The notes: a model not told the origin generated them from the sequence alone. 64,000 bases of DNA from Isoetes taiwanensis (GCA_021234155.1 JAJEKV010000111.1:1186968-1250967); one strand, 5' to 3'. Shown: positions 47,933 to 57,655, counted from the stretch's first letter. Numbers and translations: made by a program.

Positions 47933-50113
47933 TTACCTCATTGATGTCTGGTTTTCGGCCACTCCAGAGCGCCTCAGGTAAGCAGCTTTGGTGGGAACCC
48001 TGTTCAGCAGAAAACATGCCGTATAGACAGCTTCCCCCCAAAATGATGGGTCAATTCCATTTCCAAAGAGCATTGCTCTTGCACATTCCAAGAGGGTTCT
48101 ATTTTTTCGCTCTACAACACCATTTTGTTGATGTTCATGTGAAACAGATTTCTCATGATGAATGCCATGTTCTTGGGTGAAAGCAAGGAACTTTTTATTT
48201 ATAAATTCTCCCCCTTGATCAGTTCTGATCTGTTTGATTTTGAGATCACTCTGGTTTTCTACCAACTTTTTCCATACAACAAACTTGTCAAAGACTTCAG
48301 ACTTGTATTTCAAAAAATGCACCCACATCTTTCTACTATAGTCATCAACAATTAGAGGGAAATACCTGGATCCCCCAATCGATGTGATCTTGGCTCTTCC
48401 CCATACATCCATATGCACCAGCTCTAGACATTTTGATGCCCTGTGTGCCTTGCCTTTCGAGAATTTCCTTCTGTGCATCTTGCCAAGCATGCACCCCTCA
48501 CATAGTTTTCCAGGAGAATGTATTGGTGGCAGTCCAACCAATAATTTCTGTTTCGACATCTCCTTCAGAAGGGGAAAATTTGGGTGTCCCAACCTTTCAT
48601 GCCATAACTGGCTTTGATCAGAGGTGGTGGCTGTGAGCGCAACAGTTTTTGACCAGCTTAGCTTGTAAAGGTTTCCATCCCTGTCTCCTTTACCCAACAG
48701 ATTTTTATCCTTATCTTTGATAAGACATTTTCCTCCCCCAAAATATACATGCATCCCAGCATCATCAAGCTTTGAGATAGAGAGCAAATTCGCCTCCAAT
48801 TCAGGAACATGCAGGGTTTGTTTGAGTTGAACTCCTCCAGTAGGCAGATCCAGACAAATGGTGCCTTTTCCAGCAATATCTAGCCTTCCTTTCCCTATTT
48901 TTACTGATCTCTTGCTTACTTCTCGATACTCTTGAAAAAGGCCCTTGTTAGCAGTCATATGATCCGTTGCTCCTGAATCCAGGTACCAAACTCCTTGTAG
49001 TATCTGTGCAATAAAGCATTTTGCATGATGGCTTAACTCAGTTTTGATGCTCCATTCTTGTATCCACAACCCAATGATCCTTAGCCCTTCTTTGCAGATT
49101 TTCCACATGAGAGCCAACAATGCATACATCATGAACATTAGTTCTTTCAAATTCTGAGACATTTGGCTGCCAACATCCCCTCTTTCTTTTATACAAACAA
49201 ATGCTTTGCCTCCAAATACAAATGAATCATTGCTTTCAGATTCATTTTCTGTTGCTGAGGACGAGTCAGTAGATTTTCCTTTTGATGCCTTATGTGCTGA
49301 AAAATCTTTTGCCCCTTTCTTGATCTCATCTTTCTTTTCTCCTCCTTTTCTCTTCCTCCTGTCTGGTTCAGGGCAATCTCTGGCCAAGTGCCCTATTTTA
49401 TTGCAATTAAAGCACTTCTTGGTTTCTTCTTTGCCACTGACCAAAGCCTGTATTTCCCTTGACGAGCTTTTCTTCACACATCTTTGATTCCTTTCTTCAA
49501 GAAGAAGTTGTTGGCATGCCCACTCCAACTCTACTTGCTCAACTGATCCTATAATATTTTTGACATTATTATAGGAACTTGGCAATCCTAGTAGAAGGGC
49601 TCCAACTATGAGATCATCTTCAATTCCCTTGTTCATGCCTTGAAGCTGTTTAGATGCTTGTCTGATGATCCCTATGTATTCTTCCATGCCCATCCCATCC
49701 TTGAGCTTAGTATTGAACACCACAGCGTACAGGTTTGCCTGAATAGAGAAGTGCTTCCTCCTATAAGCCTTTTGAAGTTCTTCCCATGCTATTTTTGCAG
49801 ATTCTGCTTCAGCTATTTGTGGCATGAACGTGTCATCCAAGTAGCGCAGGATCCTGCTTTTGGCCATTCAATCCTTTTGGATCCATTTTGCCAGGGCTTG
49901 CCTTTCTGTTTCATTTACCTTGGCATCCAAGTCTTTGCTGCTCTCGCCTTTTACGATCTGAGCTACAGTTGGTGCCTCTAGGCTTCTCCCCGAAACAACT
50001 GGCCTTGGTTCGTCTCCATTGACGACCCCCCATAGCCCCTTCTCACACAGCTTTGTCTGGACTCTCAAGAACCAATAATATGTATTATTATGATTCAATG
50101 CTTCGATCTTCAT
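47933..50113 (-). pseudogene. copia gag, protease and integrase with one in-frame TGA
   Basis: Gag starts at 50113 and reads 81 codons to a TGA. The same frame continues at 49867 for 644 codons. The TGA sits where copia gags often have a hydrophobic or Trp residue. In the 644-residue part: zinc knuckle at 152-165 (CFNCNKIGHLARDC), protease DSGAT at 297-301, and integrase His423, His427, Cys456, Cys459. The catalytic triad is Asp487, Asp550, Glu586. A segment at about 235-285 looks like an intron or insertion, since it is rich in Met/Leu/Trp and unlike the family linker. The C-terminus ends at a frameshift before the RT frame. Confidence 0.88.
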
Positions 50114-50138
50114 CTTGGAATGGTTTGCAGGTTCGGTT

Positions 50139-50153
50139 ACTGCTCTGATACCA
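50139..50153 (-). promoter_or_regulatory. copia primer-binding site and LTR edge
   Basis: The minus strand reads TGGTATCAGAGCAGT, complementary to initiator methionine tRNA. The 5' LTR begins at 50154; its last two bases read TA instead of CA. Its other end cannot be fixed because no second LTR is left to compare. Confidence 0.85.
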
Positions 50154-51628
50154 TATTAAACATCTGCAAATATGGATTAAGGTAAAACATGCACAGAAAG
50201 ACCAATAAGGCGAACACTGAACTGCTTGCATTACTTCAACGGAGTACATACTAATGCATATATTAGCAAGCCCGAAATCAATGGGCACCGCTATATGCAT
50301 CCTTCACCTCAGGAGCTCATAATAGAATTCCCTCAGTTTTAGCCCTAAAGTAAGGCACGTCAAATTTAACAATTACAGAAATATATTTTGTCATGTTTAG
50401 TCACAATTGTTGACAATTTGATAATGTCAACAGTGTTCTTGGTTGTTGTTAATTATCGTTGATGGGCGCTCTAGTCAATTCCCAGCCATTAGATAGGGGA
50501 ATATTCTGAGGGATATGCCCTCTAGTGCGATCCCATCCCTACACCTCATCGGGAGATGGGGTCAAACGCTGATGTAGCTCTATTTCTAAGGGGCCGTTGA
50601 CATCCATTGCAAGGGATTTTGATGTCATTTGACTTCAAAATAGCAACTGCCACTATTGGAGGCACTAAAGCAGGAGCGGATCATGCTTCTAAATTAGTAG
50701 GCAGTGAGGTTTCTCCCACAAGCTTCCCTGCTACAGTAGCGCAGCAGCCCAACAGTTTGCCAGCCGTCAATGCCGAGGCTTCTTCAGCACCTGCAAAGAG
50801 AATGGACAAACAAACCGGGGGATTTGAACCCCCTGCCACTGCATTTTCCCATCCTTTTTTTTAACTCTCATGTCTGATCATGCAGACAATAAGCAGCCAT
50901 AACAGAAAGTGACATCTCTCTGAGGCAAAGAACAGGAATTACCTAAGTTTCATTGATTTTGCATACGAAATTGCTAATGCACAGAGTGCATGAGTTCAGA
51001 TTACATACCCTTTACCTATCAATGAAGAGCAACAAGAAGCCAGGGCATGTAAATTCGCCACTGTATAGCAGTGAATAGAAAATGAATAAAAAGAAAGGAC
51101 GTTATGTAGCAGAACCTGTGGAGCACAGCCATACCATTGCAGCAACAGATAATTCTGCATGGAGCCCAAATTAGAAGACAGATTTAGCCATGGGTCTGAA
51201 AATAGAAAAGAGTGCAAGAAAAGCTTCCTATGTGTGGCACCACATACCTGAGGCAGGCGTTCACAGCCACCAAAGAAGCCTGAAGCACAAGTGCACCTGG
51301 AATGAGGACACAAACTGGGGGATTCGAACCCCCTGCGGACTGCGCAGCTCCAAGCAATCTGCCCGCCCTTAAAGGCAGAGGCTATTCCCATGCACATGCA
51401 ATCACACCATGTTTTCCCTTAAGTTTTTTAAGTTTTTCAGTTCTTTTTTCCACATTGAATGCCATGAAGCCACACAAAGACAGAAATCTGGTTTTTCCAA
51501 ACAAACACAAGCTTTTTTTGGCTGACCTGCAGTCCATTTCCACATCCATTTTCCATTTTTTAGTTCCTTTTCTGATGCATAGCACATGCCACACAAAAAC
51601 AACACAATAAGCAAGCAAAGCACACTCT
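50154..51628. other. copia 5' LTR of unknown length, then non-coding DNA
   Basis: The first few hundred bases must be LTR. The rest has no domain-bearing frame. Two tRNA-type T-arms (50817-50833 and 51317-51333) and a related block (about 50735-50790, similar to 51345-51400) suggest SINE-like repeats. The minus frame 51397-50996 runs across one of these and is not considered a gene. Confidence 0.4.
51310..51395 (-). other. tRNA-related SINE-like segment
   Basis: On the minus strand, an A-box-like word ATAGCCTCTGCC (about 51393-51380) is followed about 50 nt later by a perfect T-arm GGGGGTTCGAATCCCCC (51333-51317), which contains a consensus B box. The acceptor ends do not pair, so a functional tRNA is unlikely. 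A second T-arm GGGGGTTCAAATCCCCC lies at 50833-50817 in similar flanks. Confidence 0.45.
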
Positions 51629-52156
51629 CTAGTTGTTGTTCATAACATTGTGGCGCCTGGCCAAAGCGTCAATACGCCGCAACTCCCTCAGAAGAAGAGC
51701 CCGTGCGAGGTTCATATGCGCCCGCATATGCTGTCGCTCATATGTGGTGACCTCCACCTCTTCCCACTCCATGTGAGAGACGGCCTCTTCCAATGCTGCA
51801 AAGAGGCGCCCAAGCTGCATCCTAAACAACCTGACGGAGGCAGCCACAGACTCGGCCAGGGTGTTAATGTTAACAATGCTTGACACAACATCCAGAGCAA
51901 CCTGCACACGCTCCCTGTTCGGAGAGAAGGCAACAGGAGAGGGCACAGCATTGTGAATCACATCATGGACACTTGGCCCGGGAGCAGGAGGCCTGTGAGG
52001 AGGGGAAGATGGGGCCTCCTCATCACTTTCAATGTTAATGACGGCATCCGCTGGCCTCACCCCAACAACTGCAACGGGACTGCTGCTAACAGCAGCCCCA
52101 TTCCCAATCTCCATCCCTATAGTCCCACCAGCACGATCCATCTCTATTCCAGGCAT
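51629..52156 (-). CDS. 175-residue protein paired with the HUH gene, unknown role
   Basis: An open frame of 175 codons starting 76 bases after the HUH stop, same strand. Residues 1-75 are acidic, Ser/Pro-rich and probably disordered (INIESDEEAPSSPPHRPPAP). Residues about 85-175 are predicted helical with Leu/Ala/Arg and end in ALLLRELRRIDALARRHNV. No family is recognised. Just upstream of its ATG is tttctttgcag, a good 3' splice site, and GGTTTTGTAC- or GGTGACTTG-type donors lie before it. It could therefore be a 3' exon of the HUH transcript or a separately spliced message. The frames tested do not join simply. GC content matches the HUH gene and is above the surroundings. Confidence 0.55.
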   Translation of the reverse strand: MPGIEMDRAGGTIGMEIGNGAAVSSSPVAVVGVRPADAVINIESDEEAPSSPPHRPPAPGPSVHDVIHNAVPSPVAFSPNRERVQVALDVVSSIVNINTLAESVAASVRLFRMQLGRLFAALEEAVSHMEWEEVEVTTYERQHMRAHMNLARALLLRELRRIDALARRHNVMNNN

Positions 52157-52232
52157 AATAACTGCAAAGAAAGATGCAAAATCAAAACAAACAAAGACAT
52201 ATGTACAAAACCTGCAGGCAGCCCCCTACAAG

Positions 52233-53297
52233 TCACCCAATTGCCATTGTGTAATCCGTGGTGTCAAGAGGTATGAAGTCAGTGCCAGGCATGTCCCCGA
52301 CAGCCTCGGGTCTGAATTCAACATCCTCCCCTTCCACAAAATTCTCATCCATGTCTCCAGGCGTGGCAGCCTCATCCCAGTATCTTTTCCTACCCTTCCC
52401 AATCCGTTGAATGGGCTCCATCCCAGCCGGGATCCCATACAGCACACATCTAACATCGCTTGGCAAAGCCACTCTGGGGTTCAGTGTCAGGTGCCAGGCG
52501 GCCTTGACCCTATGCTCAGATATAAAGGCAGTGTTAGAAGGAAGGATCCAGCTAGTAGACAACACAAATTTACCGGTTCTAAGCATCCTAGTGATTGTGT
52601 ATACAAGGCTAGAGCTCAGATGCCTTCCACCATGATAGTTTACAAAATGAAGAGCCCTTCCCAAGAGGTTCCTGTTATCCAAAACTACCACATGCTTAAT
52701 GTCCCCTGCACCATAGAGCAAGTACAGGTCCTTCCCCATCTCCAATTGGCGCTCCGAAACATTCTTTGTGTGCAGCTTGAAGTGGGGCTTCCCCATATCC
52801 TTCATGCAATACCCTATTAGCCCCTCAAAACAATGGAGCTTCGTATTTCTTAATGCCTTGCAAACAAGAACAACCCCCACAGGCTTCTTGCCTCCCCACC
52901 CAAACCTGCGCTTCATGGCCAAATTGACTACTCTAGGGGACTTCAGAGGAAGCCTAAAGACACACTGGTAATGCAGGTGGTCTAGGTCACTCCCCCTCTC
53001 CGCTGCAACAGCACCTGACACACAATCCTCCTGACAGAACTTAATCAGCATGTCATAGAACTCTGGGGGTGCATCCTTGCCTGCCACACCCAGGGTAACA
53101 CTGACGTCTATGAGGCCTATGCCTTCATCCTCAAGGCCATCTCTGCATGCCCCTACAGCAGACCTGCCAGAAGAAGACTCTGGCTGCCCATTCCTGCCTG
53201 CCCGCCCTGCTCTTCTAGCATCCCTCCTCATGGAAAGAAAACAAACAGAACAACAAAGAACAGAAGGGAATGAAGCTAACCTGGTTAATATACGCAA
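52233..53297 (-). CDS. HUH endonuclease (Rep-like) of a Replitron-type transposon
   Basis: An unbroken 354-codon frame. Motif I-like strand VSVTLGV is at 65-71, the metal-binding HUH motif His107-Leu-His109 within SDLDHLHYQCVF, and the catalytic-tyrosine motif Tyr163-x-x-Lys166 within LIGYCMKDMG. These three in this order and spacing are the signature of single-strand nicking Rep proteins. No Walker A (GxxxxGKS/T) or helicase domain follows. The C-terminal 180 residues have LYLLYGAGDIKHVVVLDNRN and an acidic tail, unassigned. This layout differs from Helitrons (two Tyr plus Pif1 helicase) and from virus Reps with a superfamily-3 helicase. It resembles Replitron Reps as I know them. Met23 is an alternative start after a short hydrophobic leader. 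The encoded enzyme would nick element ends and form a 5'-phosphotyrosine link. Confidence 0.75.
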   Translation of the reverse strand: MRILTRLASFPSVLCCSVCFLSMRRDARRAGRAGRNGQPESSSGRSAVGACRDGLEDEGIGLIDVSVTLGVAGKDAPPEFYDMLIKFCQEDCVSGAVAAERGSDLDHLHYQCVFRLPLKSPRVVNLAMKRRFGWGGKKPVGVVLVCKALRNTKLHCFEGLIGYCMKDMGKPHFKLHTKNVSERQLEMGKDLYLLYGAGDIKHVVVLDNRNLLGRALHFVNYHGGRHLSSSLVYTITRMLRTGKFVLSTSWILPSNTAFISEHRVKAAWHLTLNPRVALPSDVRCVLYGIPAGMEPIQRIGKGRKRYWDEAATPGDMDENFVEGEDVEFRPEAVGDMPGTDFIPLDTTDYTMAIG

Positions 53298-53605
53298 GGT
53301 GCCTCCAAGGTGATGATTTTAGAAATCTGGCCGGATTCCCCATCTTATCCACTACCACGTCGCCAGGAACGGCAAGCGTGGCCTTCCAAACATAGCGCCC
53401 CGACCTGCTTGGGCACATCCGCGAATACCGTCTGCCTACTAAACCTAACCATTGCTGAATGCACCCCAAATGAACAACAGTCGAAAATGGCAAAGATTCT
53501 CTTACGCCCCATTCATCTACACTTTTCTATACAATACACCCCAATAACCATTAAAACCTTACGTTACAAACATACCCTTTTATGAACTAGCAAACTATAT
53601 TGGCA
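53298..53605 (-). promoter_or_regulatory. 5' flank of the HUH gene
   Basis: 308 bases between the HUH start and the right inverted repeat. No other frame is convincing. A CATAAAAGG word on the minus strand (about 53575-53583) is a TATA-box candidate at a plausible distance. Which start of transcription is used is unknown. Confidence 0.35.
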
Positions 53606-53689
53606 TTTAGTGGCTGTGAGTCAGTATTAGTGAAGAACAGTTGGTGTTAGATAATCTTGAGTGGACCGCGACAGTTGTTTGTTGCTGTT
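53606..53689. repeat. right arm of the 85 bp inverted repeat pair
   Basis: Reverse complement of 45269-45353. Together the arms could be the terminal inverted repeats of the HUH-bearing element, with the copia and palindrome lying inside it. The outer edge has no obvious target duplication with the left flank. Confidence 0.75.
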
Positions 53690-54065
53690 AGTGGACATCA
53701 GTGTTAAGGAGGTTAAAAAAGTAAATTTAAGGTGTAAGCATGTTGGTTGAATGTGAGATGTTTCTTAAGATATTTCCAGTTGTATGTATGCAATAAGTGG
53801 AGAGTTATTTTTATAAAAGATCAAGTTCTGCGATTGCTCAAGATTTTAAGGTGAGTTTTAAGTTGTAGTTTTTAAATTTGTTGCTAATATGTTTGAGGAA
53901 TTTGATTCTACTATTTTTTTCTTGTCTGCAGGTTGCAATGGCTGATCTTTTGTGTATTCTTTTATGTTATTTTCATAAAAGATCAAGTTCTGCTATGGCG
54001 GAAACTGGCTACAAGACAAGAAGCTTCTGGTAAACAACAAACTTCAGGGCAATTTCAGTTTTTCA
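53690..54065. other. no gene recognised
   Basis: AT-rich DNA. A 17-base word aaaagatcaagttctgc occurs twice (about 53816 and 53979). Otherwise featureless. Confidence 0.35.
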
Positions 54066-54751
54066 ATTCTAGAATGGGACTCGCAAGAAACCAACAAACC
54101 GCCCATAGATAGGCTTCTCATTCATCTCAGCAGATTTTCTACAATGGTGGACACTGGGTAGCCGCACACATGCGAACTACCCACGAAAAATAAAGGAAAA
54201 ATCCAATTATATCATTTGGACCCCCAAAAAATACAATGCTAATAGATGAGTGGCTGATGTACCTGCCGAAAGCTTATCACCGGGATTAAAAAACCCCGCC
54301 CTTTTGGGTTTTCGAGGAAAAACCCTAGTGATAAGCCTTCCGGCAAGGGGCTTAGACAAACGAAGGCATAGAATCGCTCCCAAAACCCCCGCATGGAGAA
54401 GTCGAAGCGGATGTCGCTCGCCAACCCCGTACGCGCACATCACCAACACAACAAACGAGAAAACATACCAGAGAATAGCATCACCCAACGGGTGAAAAAG
54501 CATCACCCCGGTGGGTGGAAAAACATGATAAAGCGGAGAACTTGTACAAAAATATAATAAACAAAGAAGGGGGAGGGTGGGTTCAAAGAGAATAAGGTAA
54601 TGTTGAGAGAAGAGGAAGGTCATGAGGCGTGGATGCGTAAACGCGCTGAAATAGCGAACTCCCAACCAAAACGGGCATCAGCGCCACCGCATGCATGCAT
54701 GACATGCATGCTCGTCCCATTCTAGAATGGATCCGATGTTCGGACGATGCG
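54066..54751. mobile_element. TIR-bearing MITE-like element, unit 1
   Basis: It starts ATTCTAGAATGGGAC and ends GTCCCATTCTAGAAT (54714-54728), perfect 15 bp inverted repeats, followed by a ggatccgatgttcgg tail. It shares gaaaccaacaaaccgccc near the left end and a 165 bp block near the right end (54582-54743) with unit 2. A frame of 152 codons on the minus strand (54665-54207) has no recognised domain. It contains the stem-loop at 54264-54345. Confidence 0.65.
54264..54345. repeat. stem-loop with conserved loop, copy 1
   Basis: Arms tgccgaaagcttatcac and gtgataagccttccggca pair over about 17 bp with one bulge. The loop reads gggattaaaaaaccc, then gggttttc and ggaaaaaccc. The same loop words occur at 60888-60974 with entirely different arms that also pair. 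Confidence 0.6.
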
Positions 54752-55111
54752 ATTCTAGAATGGGACTAAGAAACCAACAAACCGCCCGGACTACCGAGAG
54801 AACTTCCTTACAAACTAGGATCGAGGACGAAGGTCACGGGGACGAGGCCAAAAGGCCTAGGTAAAGGATAGCATGAAAGATACGCCAAATTGGCTAAACC
54901 AGGCAGGAAGAAGCCCCTCCCCTGCCTGGAAACAATTCAAAGAGAATAAGGTACTGTTGAGAGAAGAGGAAGCGCCGATGAGACGTGGATGCAGAAACGC
55001 GCCTGAAATAGCGAACTCCCAACTAAAACGGGCATGCGCCGCCCGCATGCATGCATGACATGCATGCTCGTCCCATTCTAGAATGGCGATCCGATGTCTC
55101 GGATCGATGCG
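54752..55111. mobile_element. TIR-bearing MITE-like element, unit 2
   Basis: Same terminal inverted repeats (ATTCTAGAATGGGAC at 54752; GTCCCATTCTAGAAT at 55070-55084) and the same gatccgatgtctcgg tail as unit 1, with which it is in direct tandem. It is shorter because the internal segment carrying the stem-loop is absent. gcatgcatgacatgcatgc near the right end is a further palindrome, also present at 17840-17910. Confidence 0.65.
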
Positions 55112-55382
55112 AATGGAGTGAAGGAGCATCTGAAAATTTTGGATCTGGTGTCATGTTATCCCAATTCAGTTCCTGTAAAACTAATAGGGGCGAGAAATCA
55201 TGCAGCTGGAATTGCCATGTGGCGCAGGAACGCCCCTAAAAGAGCCTAATGGAGATGGGCCCTCAGCGGGATCTCCTAAGTCACACTGTTGTATGCTGTT
55301 TTATTAGCGCAACAGCCTGACCGCAAGTGGCCCATTATCTCAAAGGCTAGCATATCCACGTGTCAAAACTCTGAGCTGGTTA
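55112..55382. other. no gene recognised
   Basis: Contains ggggcgagaaatcatg and gcccctaaaagagcctaat words, the latter resembling the left edge of the (CT)n repeat at 42181. This may be another scrap of that family. Confidence 0.3.
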
Positions 55383-55863
55383 TGGCTTAAGCCATTTGAT
55401 CATGATCTACAGTAATAGACGGTCTTCAAAATTCGATGGCCGTTATGGACCGTCGCCTAGGTTAGAGAAGAAGGTGCTCCACAAAGGTATGGATCGACGC
55501 CTTATGATGCTCCAAAAAGGTAAACCAGGGTTTTTCTTAGCTCCTATTTATCATAGCTCCATTTCAGCCTTAATTAAGATCATATTCAAGATCATAGTTC
55601 CCGGCATCGCAGGATAATTTGAGGGGATGTGGCTTAAGCCATTCGATCATGATCTAGAATAGACTGTTTTTCAAAATTCAGTGGCCGTTCTAGACCGTCG
55701 CCTAGGTTAGATCAGAAGATGCTCCACAAAGTTGTGGATCGTCGCCTATGGTTAGATCAGAAGATGCTTCACAAAGGTAAATCAGGGTTTTCTTAACTCC
55801 TATTTATCGTAGCCTTAATTAAGATCAGATTCAAGATCATAGTTTCCGGCATCACAGAATAAT
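55383..55863. repeat. tandem duplication, units of about 240 bp
   Basis: Units 55383-55617 and 55630-55863 share tggcttaagccat, gatcatgatcta, ggaccgtcgcctagg, ccttaattaagatca and ttcaagatcatagtt. Divergence is moderate. The second unit has its own internal duplication of gttagatcagaagatgct. Confidence 0.75.
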
Positions 55864-55888
55864 GACATTCTGGCATTTGAGACGTGAT

Positions 55889-55972
55889 TTACCTTGCCAT
55901 TCCATTTGCATTTCGGGTTCTCACTTTGGTTTACCTTGCCATTCCATTTGCATTTCGGGTTCTCACTTTGGT
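55889..55972. repeat. 42 bp perfect tandem duplication
   Basis: ttaccttgccattccatttg followed by catttcgggttctcactttgg occurs twice in a row. Confidence 0.8.
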
Positions 55973-56100
55973 ATGGACCAACACGTCTATTTGCCAGAGT
56001 TTGCTCTGCAATCTGTGCAATGCATTCTTTAATAAAAACCTCTGCATGACATGATTAAAAGTTTCATCTGATGAACAGGGCCTGAGTGATAATTTCTCTG

Positions 56101-56929
56101 GTGCTAGCCTTTATATGGCAATTATACAGTCTATGGCTAATAATTCGTCAACACAAAGGTTTGCCAGTCTGTATGTCTCTTAAGTTTCCGGCTGCCTTCA
56201 ATGCGTCAAATAGGAAGGAATAATTTGAACTCAATGCACTAGCATATGGCTATGACTCTCTTATTGGAATTTGAAGGACCAAACGGTCCCCTTTGCTATG
56301 ATGTTGGGCACTGACACATTGTATGATATAGTGCTCTAATGAGAATTTGAGGTGACTATTAAGGACAACAATGGTAGTCAATACACATTTTGATCTACAT
56401 ACCTTGCTGCTGATGTTTTGCAGAACTAAAAAATTTATATGAAAATGCAGCATTCTGTAGGCTACTCATCGCTCCCTCAACCTGCCATTTCCTTCCTAGG
56501 TTTGCCTTAATTAAGTGCTAGCCTTTATATGGCAATTATACAGTCTATGGCTAATAATTCGTCAACACAAAGGTTTGCCAGTCTGTATGTCTCTTAAGTT
56601 GCCGGCTGCCTTCAATGCGTCAAATAGGAAGGAATAATTTGAACTCATGCATTAGCATATGGCTATGACTCTCTTATTGTAATTTGAAGGACCAAACGTT
56701 CCCCTTTGCTATGATGTTGGCCACTGACACATTGTATGATATAGTGCTCTAATGAGAATTTGAGGTGACTATTTAGGACAACAATGGTAGTCAATACACA
56801 TTTTGATCTACATACCTTGCTGCTGATGTTTTGCAGAACTAAAAAATTTATATGAAAATGCAGCATTCTGTAGGCTACTCATCGCTCCCTCAACCTGCCA
56901 TTTCCTTCCTAGGTTTACCTTAATTAATT
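56101..56929. repeat. 414 bp tandem duplication
   Basis: Units 56101-56514 and 56515-56929 differ at only about a dozen positions by eye. Each unit contains the same 67-codon minus-strand frame (56453-56250 and 56866-56663). The changes between the two frames are not clearly conservative, so they are treated as non-coding. Confidence 0.85.
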
Positions 56930-57655
56930 ATTAGCAGCTTATAATGTTGCAAACTGATAAAGAGCAGATATGTCCTGGCACAAGATCAATTCTTGGTTCG
57001 TTTTTGAAGTTATGACGCTGCATATTGCTTTGTGGGCCCCCTATCTCTTTTTGGATTACAGGGTGTGTGCTTATAGTCAGTATGATAGGGTACCTCGGCA
57101 TAGGCATCCTCTAAACTAGTGGCTAGACAGAGTATTATAGTTTGGCAGCTCCCCAATTCTAGGCAATAGCATCAGAATATATTTGTTATATTTAGGGCTG
57201 TGCTTATGGTCAGTTTAATAGGATGATCTGCATAGGGATCCTCCAAACTATTGACTAAGCTTCCCAAGGAGTACGGACGCAATAGAATTGGCAATTTCTT
57301 TTTGGAACAGTTAAGTATCCATCTGGTGTTACTTAATTTGTTTGTTTGAAATTATTTTCTCAGTTTAGGCTTAGTCTGATTTAGTTAAATGATGTTGAAA
57401 ATTAGTTGTTCGTGTCCTTTCAAGAAAGTCTTGTCGCATCCAACGTCGAAAAGTGCATGAGTCCTGTAGCGAACCCTCAGACTGCCCTAACCTGCTGCAG
57501 TCTTGTCCGCTAACATTCTTCATATTTTGTTTGGTGGGTAATGCCTAACTATTTAGTTTTTTCTCATTGTAACTTCTACTTTTTAGATACTTGTTTGAGG
57601 ATTTCTCATTACGCTTATGGATGATATCGCGTTATGCATATGTAGGTTTTTGCAG
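56930..57655. other. no gene recognised; short diverged direct repeat
   Basis: A block with gtgcttatNgtcagtNtNatagg and a downstream cataggNatcctcNaaacta occurs at about 57062-57125 and 57195-57260. No domain-bearing frames were seen. Confidence 0.4.

Larger units (their letters stand above)
46101..50153 (-). mobile_element. Ty1/copia retrotransposon, long ORFs, 3' end missing
   Basis: On the minus strand: primer site (50139-50153), gag-protease-integrase (50113-47933), RT-RNase H (47922-46105). Coding stops inside RNase H at about 46105, where the palindrome begins, so the last RNase H block, purine tract and 3' LTR are lost. Unlike the other two LTR elements here, the frames are nearly intact: one in-frame TGA and one frame change. 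Confidence 0.85.

Noticed and set aside
51302-51390. Functional tRNA gene on the minus strand
   Set aside because: The T-arm is perfect but acceptor strands do not pair and the D-arm is poor.
50996-51397. 133-codon minus-strand frame next to the HUH genes
   Set aside because: It reads across a tRNA-type T-arm and other repeat sequence; no domain.
52233-53297. Integrated geminivirus or other CRESS virus Rep
   Set aside because: HUH and YxxK motifs fit, but the superfamily-3 helicase Walker motifs expected after them are absent, and the gene sits with an unrelated partner inside inverted repeats.
54207-54665. 152-codon hydrophobic minus-strand frame as a membrane protein gene
   Set aside because: It runs through the MITE ends and the conserved stem-loop and has no homologous look; judged chance.
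56250-56866. Two near-identical 67-codon frames as a duplicated small gene
   Set aside because: They are copied only because the whole 414 bp unit is duplicated; the changes between them show no clear bias toward silent sites.
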